A stretch of DNA of 64,000 bases from Euglena gracilis (Eukaryota > Euglenida > Euglenophyceae > Euglenales), in contig CP154954.1 of NCBI GenBank assembly GCA_039621445.1, positions 71,390,150 to 71,454,149 of the forward strand, in the 5' to 3' direction. The notes beneath the pieces were generated by a model. It was not told the DNA's origin. It ran no database searches and saw nothing but the letters and a program-made list of their open reading frames with translations. The position numbers were made by a program, and so were the translations under genes. Below are positions 9,851 to 19,929 of the stretch, piece by piece (the first letter of the stretch is position 1; the number at the start of each line of letters is the position of its first letter).

Positions 9851-12816
9851 CTGCCGGTTTGCCCGCGGAATATATTGATGAAATAATAATGGATATGGCA
9901 TACCAGTAGAAAACACATTAATGAATACACAATAAAATAATAATGACAATAAGAAGAAGAATAAGAAAAAGAAGATGTCTTAATTGGAAATATTTCAAAC
10001 TCATTACTTCATGTAGACTATGTGCTGATAAAGAATATTGGAGGGACTGGAAGGAAAAGACACAGATGACGTCATTTTGAGTTGAGACCTCATGTCAAGG
10101 AGGTGCTTGCTGGGTTGCATCTGAAATGAAACCTTGTGCTGTGATGAAGCGAGGTGGTGATCCCCACTGGCTCTTTCTCCTCCCATATGCTTCTCTGCGG
10201 TTATGCGAGAACAGAAAGCACCCTCCTGGCGGAAAGTGCCCTGCCGGGGTCGTAGATGGCATATTCCGTGCGGTTGACGGCATAGCAGCAGCACAGAAGC
10301 CGGCTTCCAGGGGCCGTGATGGAATCGTAGCTGCGAATGAAGGCGTGGGCAAAAGGATATTTGTGAGAATTGTTCTTAAATTTTTGGTCATCCTTTTTTG
10401 ACGCCTCTTGACCCGAAATGAGAAAATTTTGTTGGGAAAAAAACACACAACAAAAAACAACGCCATAGGTTCTTGGGGGACACACCCCTTCTGTCGCAGT
10501 CCCTCCCCTGTCAGCGTCTGATCTGCAAGGCGCAACGTCAGCGACCGGCCCAAGGCCACCCTGCAAGGAGCACAGTGGTCGCAAAATAATGCGCAGTGGA
10601 CAACAACACAGTCAAATGCAAATCCAACCCCTAACACAATACAGAGCTGCAGTTGCTGTCGATCATTCTACGGCCAGTGCTTCAAAAATTGCGAATTGCA
10701 ATTCAAATTTAACACACTCTACGGCATAAATTCAAACGTACATTCACCAGTGACACAAAAATGTGATCTTAAATACACCAAAAACTTGCATATACCTCCC
10801 AACAACACATCCACACCTGCACAACAAGAGCTCACCCGTCGGTGCAAAATTACAGCTCTTCCGCGGGTCGTCGGCGAAGTAGATGGCCTTGCCGAACATC
10901 CCCGGCCGGGAGGCAATGTTAAAGCCGTTCTTGGCGATGGAGACGCAGGCGGGTGAGCCGTGGAACTTGGCCGCAGGGGACGGGCAGAAATCCCAATCCC
11001 CATCCCAAAAAAAATAAGTTTTATTTTAAAGGGTGTTGATGGAAGCCTCCATGAGGGTCTTATTCTTGAGTTTTGGCAAAAAAAATAAAAATTTCTTTGC
11101 GCAATGTGTGCATCCCGGAATATCTTTCTTTCTTCTGGACCCCTCGGGGGGGGGTGTCCAGCCGGCTGGCTGGAAAAAGGTGCTGTCTGGAAAAAAGGTG
11201 CTGGCTGGACCTCCCACCCTAGGGGGTGGGGAGGTCCGGGATGGGGGGGGTCCCACCGGCTGTTGGGCTGGACCAAGATGGCACCTGAAAAAAGGAAAAC
11301 ACTCCCAAAATCCAGCTGGAATGAAAAATCCAAAAATTTGCCAAAAATGGCCATTTATTGTCCATTTTTGACCCCCCCCCTGTTTCCAAATATTTTCTGC
11401 GCTTTGTTCGGAAAATTCTTTCGGTCCAGTCCGGCTTCGCAGGGGTGCAAAAATATGAGGTCCAGATTGCACCATTGCTTACCGATCCACGGGTGGGCGC
11501 GGTCACTTTCCACTTTCAAAAATCCAGTCAGTCACTTTTCAAGAAAAATCCACCCTCTTCCTACACCCCCGGGGGTCGGTCACTTTTGCCACTCAGCAAT
11601 GGCCAAAAAAAAATCAAAGGATTTCGGCCACTATCGGCCAATCCTGTCCAACCCCACCTCGGGGGGCGGGGGTCTGGAGCCAAAACCAATTAGCCACTCC
11701 GAAAAAAAACCAGTTAGTTACCCCCTGCGGGGTGGGGTCGGACACACCTTAAACATATGGACCAGTTACCATTCAAGAGGCGATGCATACAAATACTACA
11801 ACGTCCCCTGCCTGAGGACAACATTCTGTCCACAAGGATTCTTCAATCGACTTTGGCGCATCTGTTGGAACACAATAAAATTGGGAAAAATATACAATAC
11901 CACATAAATATCGAAAAAAAGGCAAAAACCGACATAAAACCAAATGTAGGTGCATCCATATAAACTTTGATGTGTGGCCATCACACCTGAAAATCGTGAA
12001 GGGCAGTGAACATTCGTTGCTTGAGGATGTTGTTGTGGATGCGAAACACTGCGTCGACCTGCAAATTCAACGTGGGGGATGCAAATTGGTTTCAAACTTT
12101 CCAACAAACAGCAAACTTGGCACAATTTTGGCACAAAAAAATAACAAAACACACAACAACCAACTATAGAAGCGGCAACACACCCGATACTTGGGCTCCA
12201 TGGACACCTTCAAGCTCCGCACCATCGCCTCATCGTATGTCGAGCTACCCGGCTCGTCTATTCGCTCCATTTGGACAAAAGAATCCAGCTCCTCCTCCAC
12301 CGCGCTCTGCAGTGGTTGGGAAACCAAAAACGTTAAAAGAATCATTTGTATCTCTTCATCAGACGTTAAATTCTCATGGATGATTAATAAAAAGGCCAAA
12401 CTTTGCTTATTTTCGCCCCTGTCGGCCATTGTAGCCAAAAGCTACAATGGCTGGTGCTGGGGACCCTGCTGGTTTCAAGGTAGAAACTTTTCACATGAAA
12501 AAAAATCATAGTTTATTCATTCCTACATGCAAAATATCATTATTTACCACAACTTCTCGCCACGAAGCTCAACAAATTGTCAGTGTTGCTCAAAAGTTAC
12601 ACCATGCCTACCACTACTAACACTTGTGCTGTTACCCCAACTCATTGTGCTACTGCGCCTTGCCGCCGAGCTCCAAAACACTGCCGGCGCGGCACACACA
12701 CCCCATCCCCGGCCGCCAGCTGGTGCACGCGGTGGGGCACGCCCTGCGGGGAGACCTCCACCACGAAATGCGGCATGACCTGGTCCGGGTGGTACACGGG
12801 CCCAGAGCAGCCCCCG
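9707..12816 (-). CDS. PARP-type ADP-ribosyltransferase, catalytic domain (multi-exon)
   Basis: Seven GC-rich exons encode a poly(ADP-ribose) polymerase catalytic domain, which transfers ADP-ribose from NAD+ to proteins. The order is: N-terminal helix and strand (KYRV-VDAVFRIHNNILKQRM), NAD-binding FHGSPACVSIAKNGF, donor-loop strand MFGKAIYFADDPRKSCNF, VALGRSL, GYDSITAPGSRLL, TEYAIYDPGR and AYPEYLIQFTK. The catalytic triad H (FHGS), Y (IYFAD) and E (TEYAIYD) is complete, so the enzyme is predicted capable of chain elongation rather than only mono-ADP-ribosylation. Phases agree across 12816-12306-12058 and across 10560-10330-9850. The stop is TGA at 9707. At least one small exon is unplaced on each side of the FHGS exon. 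Which accessory domains precede the catalytic domain is unknown. Confidence 0.9.
10240..10330 (-). CDS. PARP gene exon: catalytic glutamate
   Basis: A 91-nt exon between TTCGCAG and an apparent GC donor (GGCAGG|GCACTT). It reads YDSITAPGSRLLCCCYAVNR, then TEYAIYDPGR. The E in T-E-Y-A-I-Y-D aligns with the elongation glutamate of poly-ADP-ribosylating enzymes. Only the GC donor keeps the frame into the next exon, which begins in phase 0. Confidence 0.88.
10486..10560 (-). CDS. PARP gene exon: VALG strand
   Basis: A 75-nt exon between CTTGCAG and AAGGG|GTGTGT. It reads VALGRSLTLRLADQTLTGEG, then LRQK. V-A-L-G is the strand after the donor loop in PARPs. Its exit phase (two bases GG) plus the first base of the next exon makes Gly, giving GYDS as expected for the family. 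Confidence 0.85.
10836..10965 (-). CDS. PARP gene exon: NAD-binding core
   Basis: The exon starts after GGCCAAG and ends ACGG|GTGAGC. It reads FHGSPACVSIAKNGFNIASR, then PGMFGKAIYFADDPRKSCNF. It contains the catalytic His (FHGS) and Tyr (IYFAD) and the S-C-N-F that follows. This is the most diagnostic PARP segment of the window. Confidence 0.92.
11520..11745. repeat. CCAGTCAGTCACT-type repeat, copy 1
   Basis: Motifs AATCCAGTCAGTCAC, GGGGGTCGGTCACTTTTG and CCAATTAGCCACTC occur with G/C tracts, in a PARP intron. Related blocks are at 45.7, 57.65-57.96 and 59.45 kb. Confidence 0.6.
11987..12058 (-). CDS. PARP gene exon: first catalytic strand
   Basis: Exactly 24 codons between TTTGCAG and TTTCAG|GTGTGA. 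It reads VDAVFRIHNNILKQRMFTAL, then HDFQ. The V-x-x-V-x-R-I-x-N pattern is the start of PARP catalytic domains (usual form: E-V-x-R-I-Q-N-P-x-L-W). Confidence 0.85.
12184..12306 (-). CDS. PARP gene exon: helix before the catalytic core
   Basis: Exactly 41 codons between CACTGCAG and TATCGG|GTGTGT, phase 0 at both ends. It reads SAVEEELDSFVQMERIDEPG, then SSTYDEAMVRSLKVSMEPKY. The end, P-K-Y-R, leads directly into the first catalytic strand in the next exon. Confidence 0.8.
12702..12816 (-). CDS. PARP gene exon upstream of catalytic domain
   Basis: A 115-nt exon between CCCCAG and GGG|GTGTGT. It reads GPVYHPDQVMPHFVVEVSPQ, then GVPHRVHQLAAGDG, and leaves in phase 0, joining the next exon. V-Y-H-P-D-Q-V-x-P-x-F-V-V-E-V weakly resembles the last strand of a PARP catalytic fold, so a second, degenerate domain upstream cannot be excluded. 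No other family is recognised. Confidence 0.65.
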
Positions 12817-14166
12817 CTGGGGCGTGGCAGAATGGAAAGGTGCGGGGTAGTACGACTTGCGGCTGCAACGGATTTGTTGTTGGACACGCTCAGCCATGGG
12901 GGGGCCACCGTTGGGGGTCAACTTATGGGCCAAGGTTTTTGGGACCGTTTTTGGGCCAAAAAAGGTGTGCAAAAAAGTCCCCCCCAGAGGGCGTCTGCTC
13001 GTCCCATTTGTTTTCCAGCAGCCCAAAGGGCAGCCAGACAGTAAGGGTTTTTTTTGTTTGGGTGCAAAAATGGGCCATTAATGGATAAACATGGGTCGGA
13101 AAAAGGCAGGCCAGAGCAAATTTTGGGTCAAATTTTTTCCATAATTGGCAGTCTTTCAAACATTAATGCAGTTCGAAATTTAGTACCGGTTCGGGCCCCA
13201 TAAGGGTCAATTGGGGCCGGGGCACCCCTATTGGGGGGGGTCAGCCATCAGCCTTTTTCCACCCAGCTCAAGTTTTACAAACTCCAAACTGGACCGCACC
13301 CCGAATCCTTAGGCGAGCACCGCAAAGGCCTTGTAGGGGGGAGGGGTTGGCTGGTCTGGTCTGGCTGGACTCCCCCGGGGGGAGGGAGTCACGTTTCTGA
13401 AGCGACTCCCCGGAATGGGACATGAGGCGCAACTGGAGCAGCTCTGTGTGGCGTAAAAAGTGATCTCCGGGTGCTTGTGCGTAGAACTGGAGCCTGTGAT
13501 TGAGACACCAAGATGGGGAAATGGAATGGAATTAAAAAGTAAACCTCATCTGTGCCTAACTAACTTTCTAAAAAAAATTGTCTTTTTTGGCATGTCAAAT
13601 AAATTTACTAAAATTTTCTGTTTTTTTTTGCTGATTATTTTTACCTGGCAATTTTGGATCAATCAAAAGTGTCGGGGATATTAAATTAGAAGGCAGAAAG
13701 GGAGGCAAAAATACCACACAGACACAGGAAATCCAGTTCCCTGGGATGGGAGTGGAAGGTTGGAGAGTATTGACAGAATTGGTACCAAAAATCACAGCAA
13801 AACACTATTCACAAACAGCATAAATTAGAGTGATACCATTCACATAAGTGTGAACATGTGAACAACTTTGTATAAAAGCAAAATGAACCGCACCAATTGT
13901 CTGTATGTATACGTACCAGCTGCCGAGACACATCCCCCATTCGCCCCTGGGGTCCCCCGAACCCCCCCCCCCGGCAGATGGTGGTCCAGCCCCCCCCCCC
14001 ACCAGTCAGGGTTGGGAGGACAACCCTCCCCCCCCCCCGAAATGTAGCCCTGACCTGGGTGTGTACATGATTTGGTGTTGGCCAACATACTGCTGTCCCG
14101 TGGGGGCGGCGATCCAGCAGGGTTGTCGCGGATCAGCGTTTCCACCGCGAGGTCCTGCTGGGGCAC

Positions 14167-14239
14167 CTGCAGGATGCCAGACTGCAGCAGGTGCACGCTG
14201 TGGTAGCCGTAGCCGAGCAGCTTGCTGCCGGTGATAGCC
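14167..14239 (-). CDS. Candidate exon, unknown function
   Basis: 73 nt between CACCGCAG and CTGCAG|GTGCCC. It reads AITGSKLLGYGYHSVHLLQS, then GILQ. GC-rich with near-consensus borders, in the same orientation as the PARP gene and possibly part of it. The frame stays open past the donor (VPQQDLAVETLIRDN), so the exon may be longer. Confidence 0.5.
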
Positions 14240-14344
14240 CTGCGGTGCGGGGGGGGGGGCAACGACGCTGGTGGGCTGACCAGGCCCTGCCCCGAGGCCC
14301 GGACCGTTTCCTGAGGTGAGTTGGGAAATATTCCTGATGCATTC

Positions 14345-14415
14345 TCCTTCCTCCTCCTCCTTCTCCTGCTCCTCCTCCTCCTTCTCCTCCTCCTCCTCCT
14401 CCTTCTCCTCCTTTT
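14345..14415. repeat. CTC/CTT polypyrimidine repeat
   Basis: CTCCTCCTTCTCCTC units on plus (GAG/GAA on minus). Confidence 0.9.
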
Positions 14416-15479
14416 TTAAAATGTAAAATTTACTTTCATTCAACATGGGGGTAACCTGGCGATGCCCAAAAAAGCCTTCTGTCAATTTTTCGGTTGAGCA
14501 GTCACAGAAGAGCACCAGGAAGACAGATGAACAAGAAAGGCATAAAAGTGATGCTCGAGGGGGGTGAACATGGAAAGAGGCCAACGCATGACGAGCAAAA
14601 AAAGGCAAGGGCAAACATCAGGAGAACAAAAAGTGAGAGGCAGGGAGCTGAACTTTCAATCAACGAAAATTCATTTCATACCCCAGGATGAAAAAGAAGA
14701 CCAAGCACACTTGACTGGTCTCTGCACGGTCAGCGTATTGCCGAGAAAAGCTTCAGGGGAAAGCTTTGACCCACAACACGCTGGGGTATGCAAATCTTTA
14801 TCGAGGGCTCCTCACTCTGGCGGGCCATTGGGGCGAAGCAATTGGGACATGATGGAAAAATAAACCGTTTCGGTGGAAGCAAACTGTTGATGAATGTGAT
14901 GTTGCTTTTTGGATAAATAAAATGCAAAAGTATACAAAAAATGCCGACGTGGCTTTTGCATATTCAAATCAACTGGATGTTCATGCATATGCATCACAAA
15001 TTCTACGGAGGGAAAAAAACGGCAAAGCTTTTTTGCAGATGACGATATGAGACACGTTGTTCAAATTTGCGAAATATGAGGCTTCTTTGGCTGTTGCAAA
15101 CAGGTAGATGCCCTGTGAATGTACGAAGAAAAAATGGCACTTTAGGTTATGGCAGCATAACAGAAAAAATACACAATTTTGTGTTAAAATACACATCACC
15201 CTAGCCTGGCGTCATAATTGGTGCAGTTGATTTAAAACAAGATGTTACCAGAGATGAAACTGAGTACTCTGCCTCTATTTAATAAATTTAAACTTATCTT
15301 GGTCAATGTGAATCAGGTGGACTTCTTGCGCTGATGGGCGTACAGCACAACCAGGGTTTTCTGAGGGACCCCCCACCCGGTGTGGGTCACGCAGACCAGC
15401 TGGGAAAAAGGTGGGGGGGCCAGGGTGGGTCAGGCCGGTTAGCTGCTAGACCCGGTGAGCAAGCACCTCTGGTCAGCCA

Positions 15480-16545
15480 TGCCCTTGGGCCCAGCATCGC
15501 CCTGCATCGTCCAGCATCACCCAACATGTCTCAGCATCGCCCAGCATCACCCAGCATCGCCTTTGAAGCCCTTAGAGGTGCACGTCGTGCACCTGCATCC
15601 ACTCGGATACCTGCATCCAGAGCACCCAAAACAGCATCTGCAACCACTTCATCTGCTTTTGTCCATTTTTGGTCATTTATCCACTTGTATATTGCCACTT
15701 GCCACTTGTATATTGCCACTCTTGGCTATTTTTTGGTCACTTTTGGCCACTTTTAACCACTTTTGGCCACTTTGCCCAACTTCACTCACCTTTGGCTCCC
15801 TGAATTTCGTATTTGGCCAATCCAGCATCTGCATCCACCGCACTAACCCATATTGCAGAAATTGCATCTTGTCCAATAACCACATCCGCTGCATCTTGTC
15901 CAACATCTTGACCAATACCTGCATCCATTGCATCTTGTCCAATAGCTACAACCACTGCATCTTGTCCAGTGTGTGCATCTTGTCCAGTACCTGCATCCAC
16001 TGCATCTTGTCCAATATCTTCCTCTTGTCCAGCATCTGCATCTTGTCCAGCTGCTGCATCTTGTCCAGTATCTACGTCCACTGCATCTTGTCCGGTTTCT
16101 GCATCTTGTCCAGTATCTTCTCCAGCGGCTGCATCTTGTCCAGTATCTGCAGCCACTACACCTTGTCCAGTATCTTCTTGTCAGGCATTTGCATCTTGCA
16201 GCATCTGCAATCACTGCATCTTGTCTAGTATCTGCATCTTGTCTAGCATCTCCATATACCCAAAAATGCCCAAAATCACCAAAATGGCACAAAATGGCCA
16301 AAAATGCCATAAAAGTGTTCATATTGACCAAATTAGCCCAATATTTGCCCAGGTCAATGATCAATAACCCCAAATTAGCAAAAAAGAAATCCAAAATGGC
16401 CAAGATGGGTGGAATATTGGAGACTTGTGGGAAAATTGTCCTAAAAATGGGTTTAATTCTTCAAAATATACAAAAAAATGCAGCATCGCCCAGCACCGCC
16501 CTGCATCGCCCAGCATCGCCCAGCATCATCAGAGGTGAGTGCCAA
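15480..16545. repeat. CATCTTGTCCAG interspersed repeat, copy 2
   Basis: CATCGCCCAGCATC units (15480-15560), a spacer with TTTTGGCCACTT repeats, the CATCTTGTCCAG array (15860-16240), then the same unique tail as copy 1 and further CATCGCCCAG units at 16487-16530. Confidence 0.85.
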
Positions 16546-16714
16546 AAAATGCCCCCCCCCCCAAAGCCCAAATCCAGATGGGTTGGCATTATTCAGCAAA
16601 AATTAGCAGGTGATGACCTCAAAAACCACCCTAAAAACGCCATTTATTTGGCCATTTTTGACCCCCCTTTCAAAAAATTTTCGCTGCTTTGGGCTTTGGG
16701 GGGCTGGATCACAG

Positions 16715-16803
16715 ACCACAGGTCTGCAGGGGTGGTCTGCACCCCAGACCTGTGGTCTGGGGTGCAGACCACAGGTCTGCACCCCAGGGGGTCTGCAGCC
16801 CAG
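16715..16803. repeat. Nested palindromes around AGACCACAGGTCTG
   Basis: Alternating GCACCCCAGACC and its complement GGTCTGGGGTGC form at least two overlapping perfect or near-perfect palindromes, so a strong hairpin is possible on either strand. Confidence 0.8.
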
Positions 16804-17204
16804 CAAACAAAAACAAACAAACAAAAACAAACAAAAAAAAGAAAAATTTCAGAAAAACAGAATTGCAAAAGTCCTTTTAAAGGCACAGAGGAAAGGGGAG
16901 GGAATCCAATTAAAATAAACATTACTACCCCTCCCGCCAGGTTACTTCGCCATGGGTAGATATCATTTTATTGGTGGAAACTTACTTAAACATTATAATA
17001 AACACGAAAAGAACGAACACACATCTAACACAAATATCCTAGAATAGAAAATGGTGTCGTTTGTCATGAATAAACCGTGTAAATGTTGTTTGCCACGCCA
17101 TGTTGTTTCATGGACATGTAGGTGCATCGATCGATGATAATTCTGCACAATGACCAAAACAGGAAATGAACGGCGATGTTCCAACCCGGCACGAAACACA
17201 ACAC

Positions 17205-17339
17205 CTCCCCCACCAGGCCGGTGGTGAACTTCGCGCCGTTGGTGACCACCAGCAGGCCGCCTTCGGCCAACCATGGGAAGAGGGGTCTGTGAATCATGGC
17301 GCATTTCGTGACCACCCCATTGTTGAGCCGGACACCATA
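17205..17339 (-). CDS. Candidate exon, unknown function
   Basis: Exactly 45 codons between GGGGTCAG and GGGGGAG|GTGTTG. It reads YGVRLNNGVVTKCAMIHRPL, then FPWLAEGGLLVVTNGAKFTT, then GLVGE. Phase 0 at both ends, and it joins in frame to the exon at 17551-17633 upstream. Family not recognised. Confidence 0.62.
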
Positions 17340-17550
17340 CTGACCCCGAAGAAAGCAAAAACGTCAGGTCAAATGTCAAAAAAAAGGAAAAAAGACAAAA
17401 AGAAAAAAAAAAGAAAAAAAAACAGAAAAAGGAAAGAAAAAGGAAAAGAAAGAAAAAAAGAAGGCAACAAACAACGTGAGCATTGTATGGGTGTGCAATC
17501 GAAGGTTGGCATTTGGGGGATCTTGCCTGGGGACGCAGCCTGAGCACCAC

Positions 17551-17633
17551 CTGCCAGGTATCATTCATCCCGGGGCGCTCCACGCTGTATGTCTTTGGCA
17601 GCGGGACGTAGAACATCCGGTAACACCCCATGC
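17551..17633 (-). CDS. Candidate exon, unknown function (possible start codon)
   Basis: 83 nt ending ACCTGGCAG|GTGGTG. It reads MGCYRMFYVPLPKTYSVERP, then GMNDTWQ. The Met could be an initiator or an internal residue after an acceptor at CCGTGAG. It ends in phase 0, compatible with the exon at 17339. Confidence 0.58.
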
Positions 17634-18334
17634 CTCACGGAGAGAAGAGGCAGGCATAGAATTAAGACTGAGGTTGGGAATAGGGTTAGGGTCTGGCCAA
17701 ATATAGGACTGTAAGCCAAAAATTTGGCCTAAACCTAGGCCGTCAAACCCCAAATTTCAGCACACCCTCTAACCAGGCCCCTTTTAAAGACCCACCAGGG
17801 GGGGGGGGGGAGGGGGGTCCCTCGACTCCCGGCCCTGCGTGGGAACCTCCCCAGGAAGAACCCCCCAAAACAGGGACACAAAAGCATTGTCCCAAAAAGT
17901 TTTCAGCACTGTGCGCCGAAACCGATAACCGAGCCTCTGGCCCAGGACTCCGAGCCGCCCCCCAGGGGGGTCTAGAGAAGAAAACTTTCAACCACCACTC
18001 ACTGACTCTAATCCTGTCCTAAACAACACCTGCAAGCCTAACCTATGCTTTAACATAACAGAAGACACCAAATGCTGATGGAATCCCCACTAGCAGGCTC
18101 GCCATACCAGTCATTTGTCAACCCTGGGTAGCACAAACACACAGGCAAATAATCTTTGGTCCCAGGGTTCAGAGAGAGAGAGAGAGAGGGACAGAAAGAG
18201 AGATATTCATTCAACATTTGTTCAACACATGATGATAATGGAGAATTTCAAACACCCCGCCCCCTCTTACAGGCCTGATGGGACCAAATGAGAACTCAGA
18301 AGACCACGGGTGCATGCCTCACATGCTGGGGGGG

Positions 18335-18890
18335 GGGGTGGCAACGGCAGCAACATTTCACATGGCCTCCCTCCCCGGGGGGGGGGGGGGCGAGTAGAAT
18401 CTCCAGGGGGGGGGGGGGTTGGGTAGCATCTCCTGCGTCCCACAGTCCCTCCGCTTCGGTCCCGCGGAGCCCCCAGAACGGCGCTGGAGACCGGCGAATG
18501 GGGTCAATTGCCGGGGAGATTCCGCAATTTACTGAAGGAACAGGGTTAGGGTTAGGGTTGGTGCGCCGAGAATTGGCACCCTTTTGAGGGACAATTATTA
18601 TTGGGGTCCCGTTTTCAGAAGAGTCACACTTTCGACCGAATTGCACCCGAATTCGACCCAAATTCCGCCGGACTCAACTCGGTCGGAGGTGCGGCCAAAA
18701 TGCTCCCTAAATTCCTAAACAGGGGAGCCCCCCGGGAATCCGGTCGGAACCACCCTATCCCAAACAAGAACGCCGACTTTCCCCCGAGGGTCAGACACGG
18801 GAGATGCTACACGGACTCCCCCCCCTTGGAGATTCTACTCGTCCCCCCTTCGGGGGGGGGGGGGCAAATAAAATGTTGCTACTGAGGCAA
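18335..18890. mobile_element. Fold-back element of about 550 bp
   Basis: The left arm holds GCAACATTT, CGAGTAGAATCTCC and GTAGCATCTCC. The right arm holds their complements in reverse order (GGAGATGCTAC, GGAGATTCTACTCG, AAATGTTGC). The interior carries GGGTTAGGGTTAGGGTT at 18542. Confidence 0.65.
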
Positions 18891-19809
18891 CATCAAAAAG
18901 CGACCAAATATTTTGCCAAATAGTTGATTTGACAATAAGTGTAAGACAGACGTTGGTGGGGCAAGTCAGTTCCTAGAGGAACCATTTTCCGGGGGGGGGG
19001 GGGGGCAAAAAAATGCACTTCTCAATAGCAGCTGTAATGCACACCTCGTCGTTGTTGTGACTCTGCTCCCTAAAGAATAGAGCAAGAGGAATAAAAAACC
19101 AAAACCAGATTTTCATAAGACTATGCAGTAAGGCTGGAGGGGGCGTTCGACCCCGGGAGATGGAGGCGGTCGAACCATGCCCACCGCGCAAGCAAAATTC
19201 TGCAGGGACGCCAAAAAGATATGTTTCCAAAAGGCGACCCCGGAATCACAGGAAAGCCTGGTGGGGCGGGGTCCACCCACCACCCCTCCGGGAAACTGAC
19301 TCCAGACAATTCAGCCTGTACAGAGGTAGGAGACAGGCCCCTATGAGGACTGGTCAGCGGGTACAGAGGGTAGAGGACAGTTTCCCGGGCAGGTCTGGAT
19401 CAGACGACATAGTTGAAATTTTCGACCCCCAGTGACAAAAAAAAACGGAAAGCATTTTTTTTCACAAAAATTGTCACCAGAACCTGAAAGAAATGCTAGG
19501 AACTTTCTGAACCCCGGAAATTCCCTTTTTTAAATAAAATTTGAAATTTCCAAAATTTTCTTGGGAGCCATGTCAGCGGGGACAGGGGGGTAGATAGGGC
19601 TTTGGGGAATCCCTGGTGGACGTCCCCCAAGGGGGGGGGGAATGCCTTTTTTTTCTCAGCAACCAAGCCAGGGAATTTCTTAAAGACCCAGGGAAGGGGG
19701 TCCAGCCGGCTAGCTTTAGACGTTCCCGGACCTGAGGTGGGTTCCTGAAAAAGAACCTGGGGGTAATTCTGTTCTGCTGGCAGACAGCGAAGGACGCAAC
19801 AACGCATAC

Positions 19810-19929
19810 GCGCGGGTCCTGCTGGTCCGGCGTGGGGCTGGAGCTTGCGGTGGGGTCCCGGCTGCTGCCGATCGGGGTGGCCGGGGCCGTGGGTTGCCCG
19901 GGGAAGGACGACCCCGCGCTTTGTAAGTC
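19810..19929 (-). CDS. Candidate exon, Ser/Pro-rich linker
   Basis: Exactly 40 codons between CCTGGCAG and CCGCGC|GTATGC. It reads DLQSAGSSFPGQPTAPATPI, then GSSRDPTASSSPTPDQQDPR. The composition suggests a disordered linker between domains. Confidence 0.5.

Larger units (their letters stand above)
12817..17204. other. Mostly non-coding (introns)
   Basis: Apart from the candidate exon at 14167-14239 and repeat copy 2, nothing is supportable. A GC-richer block at 13385-13500 (LQFYAQAPGDHFLRHTELLQ in one frame) may hide another exon, but two other readings are equally possible. Confidence 0.5.
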
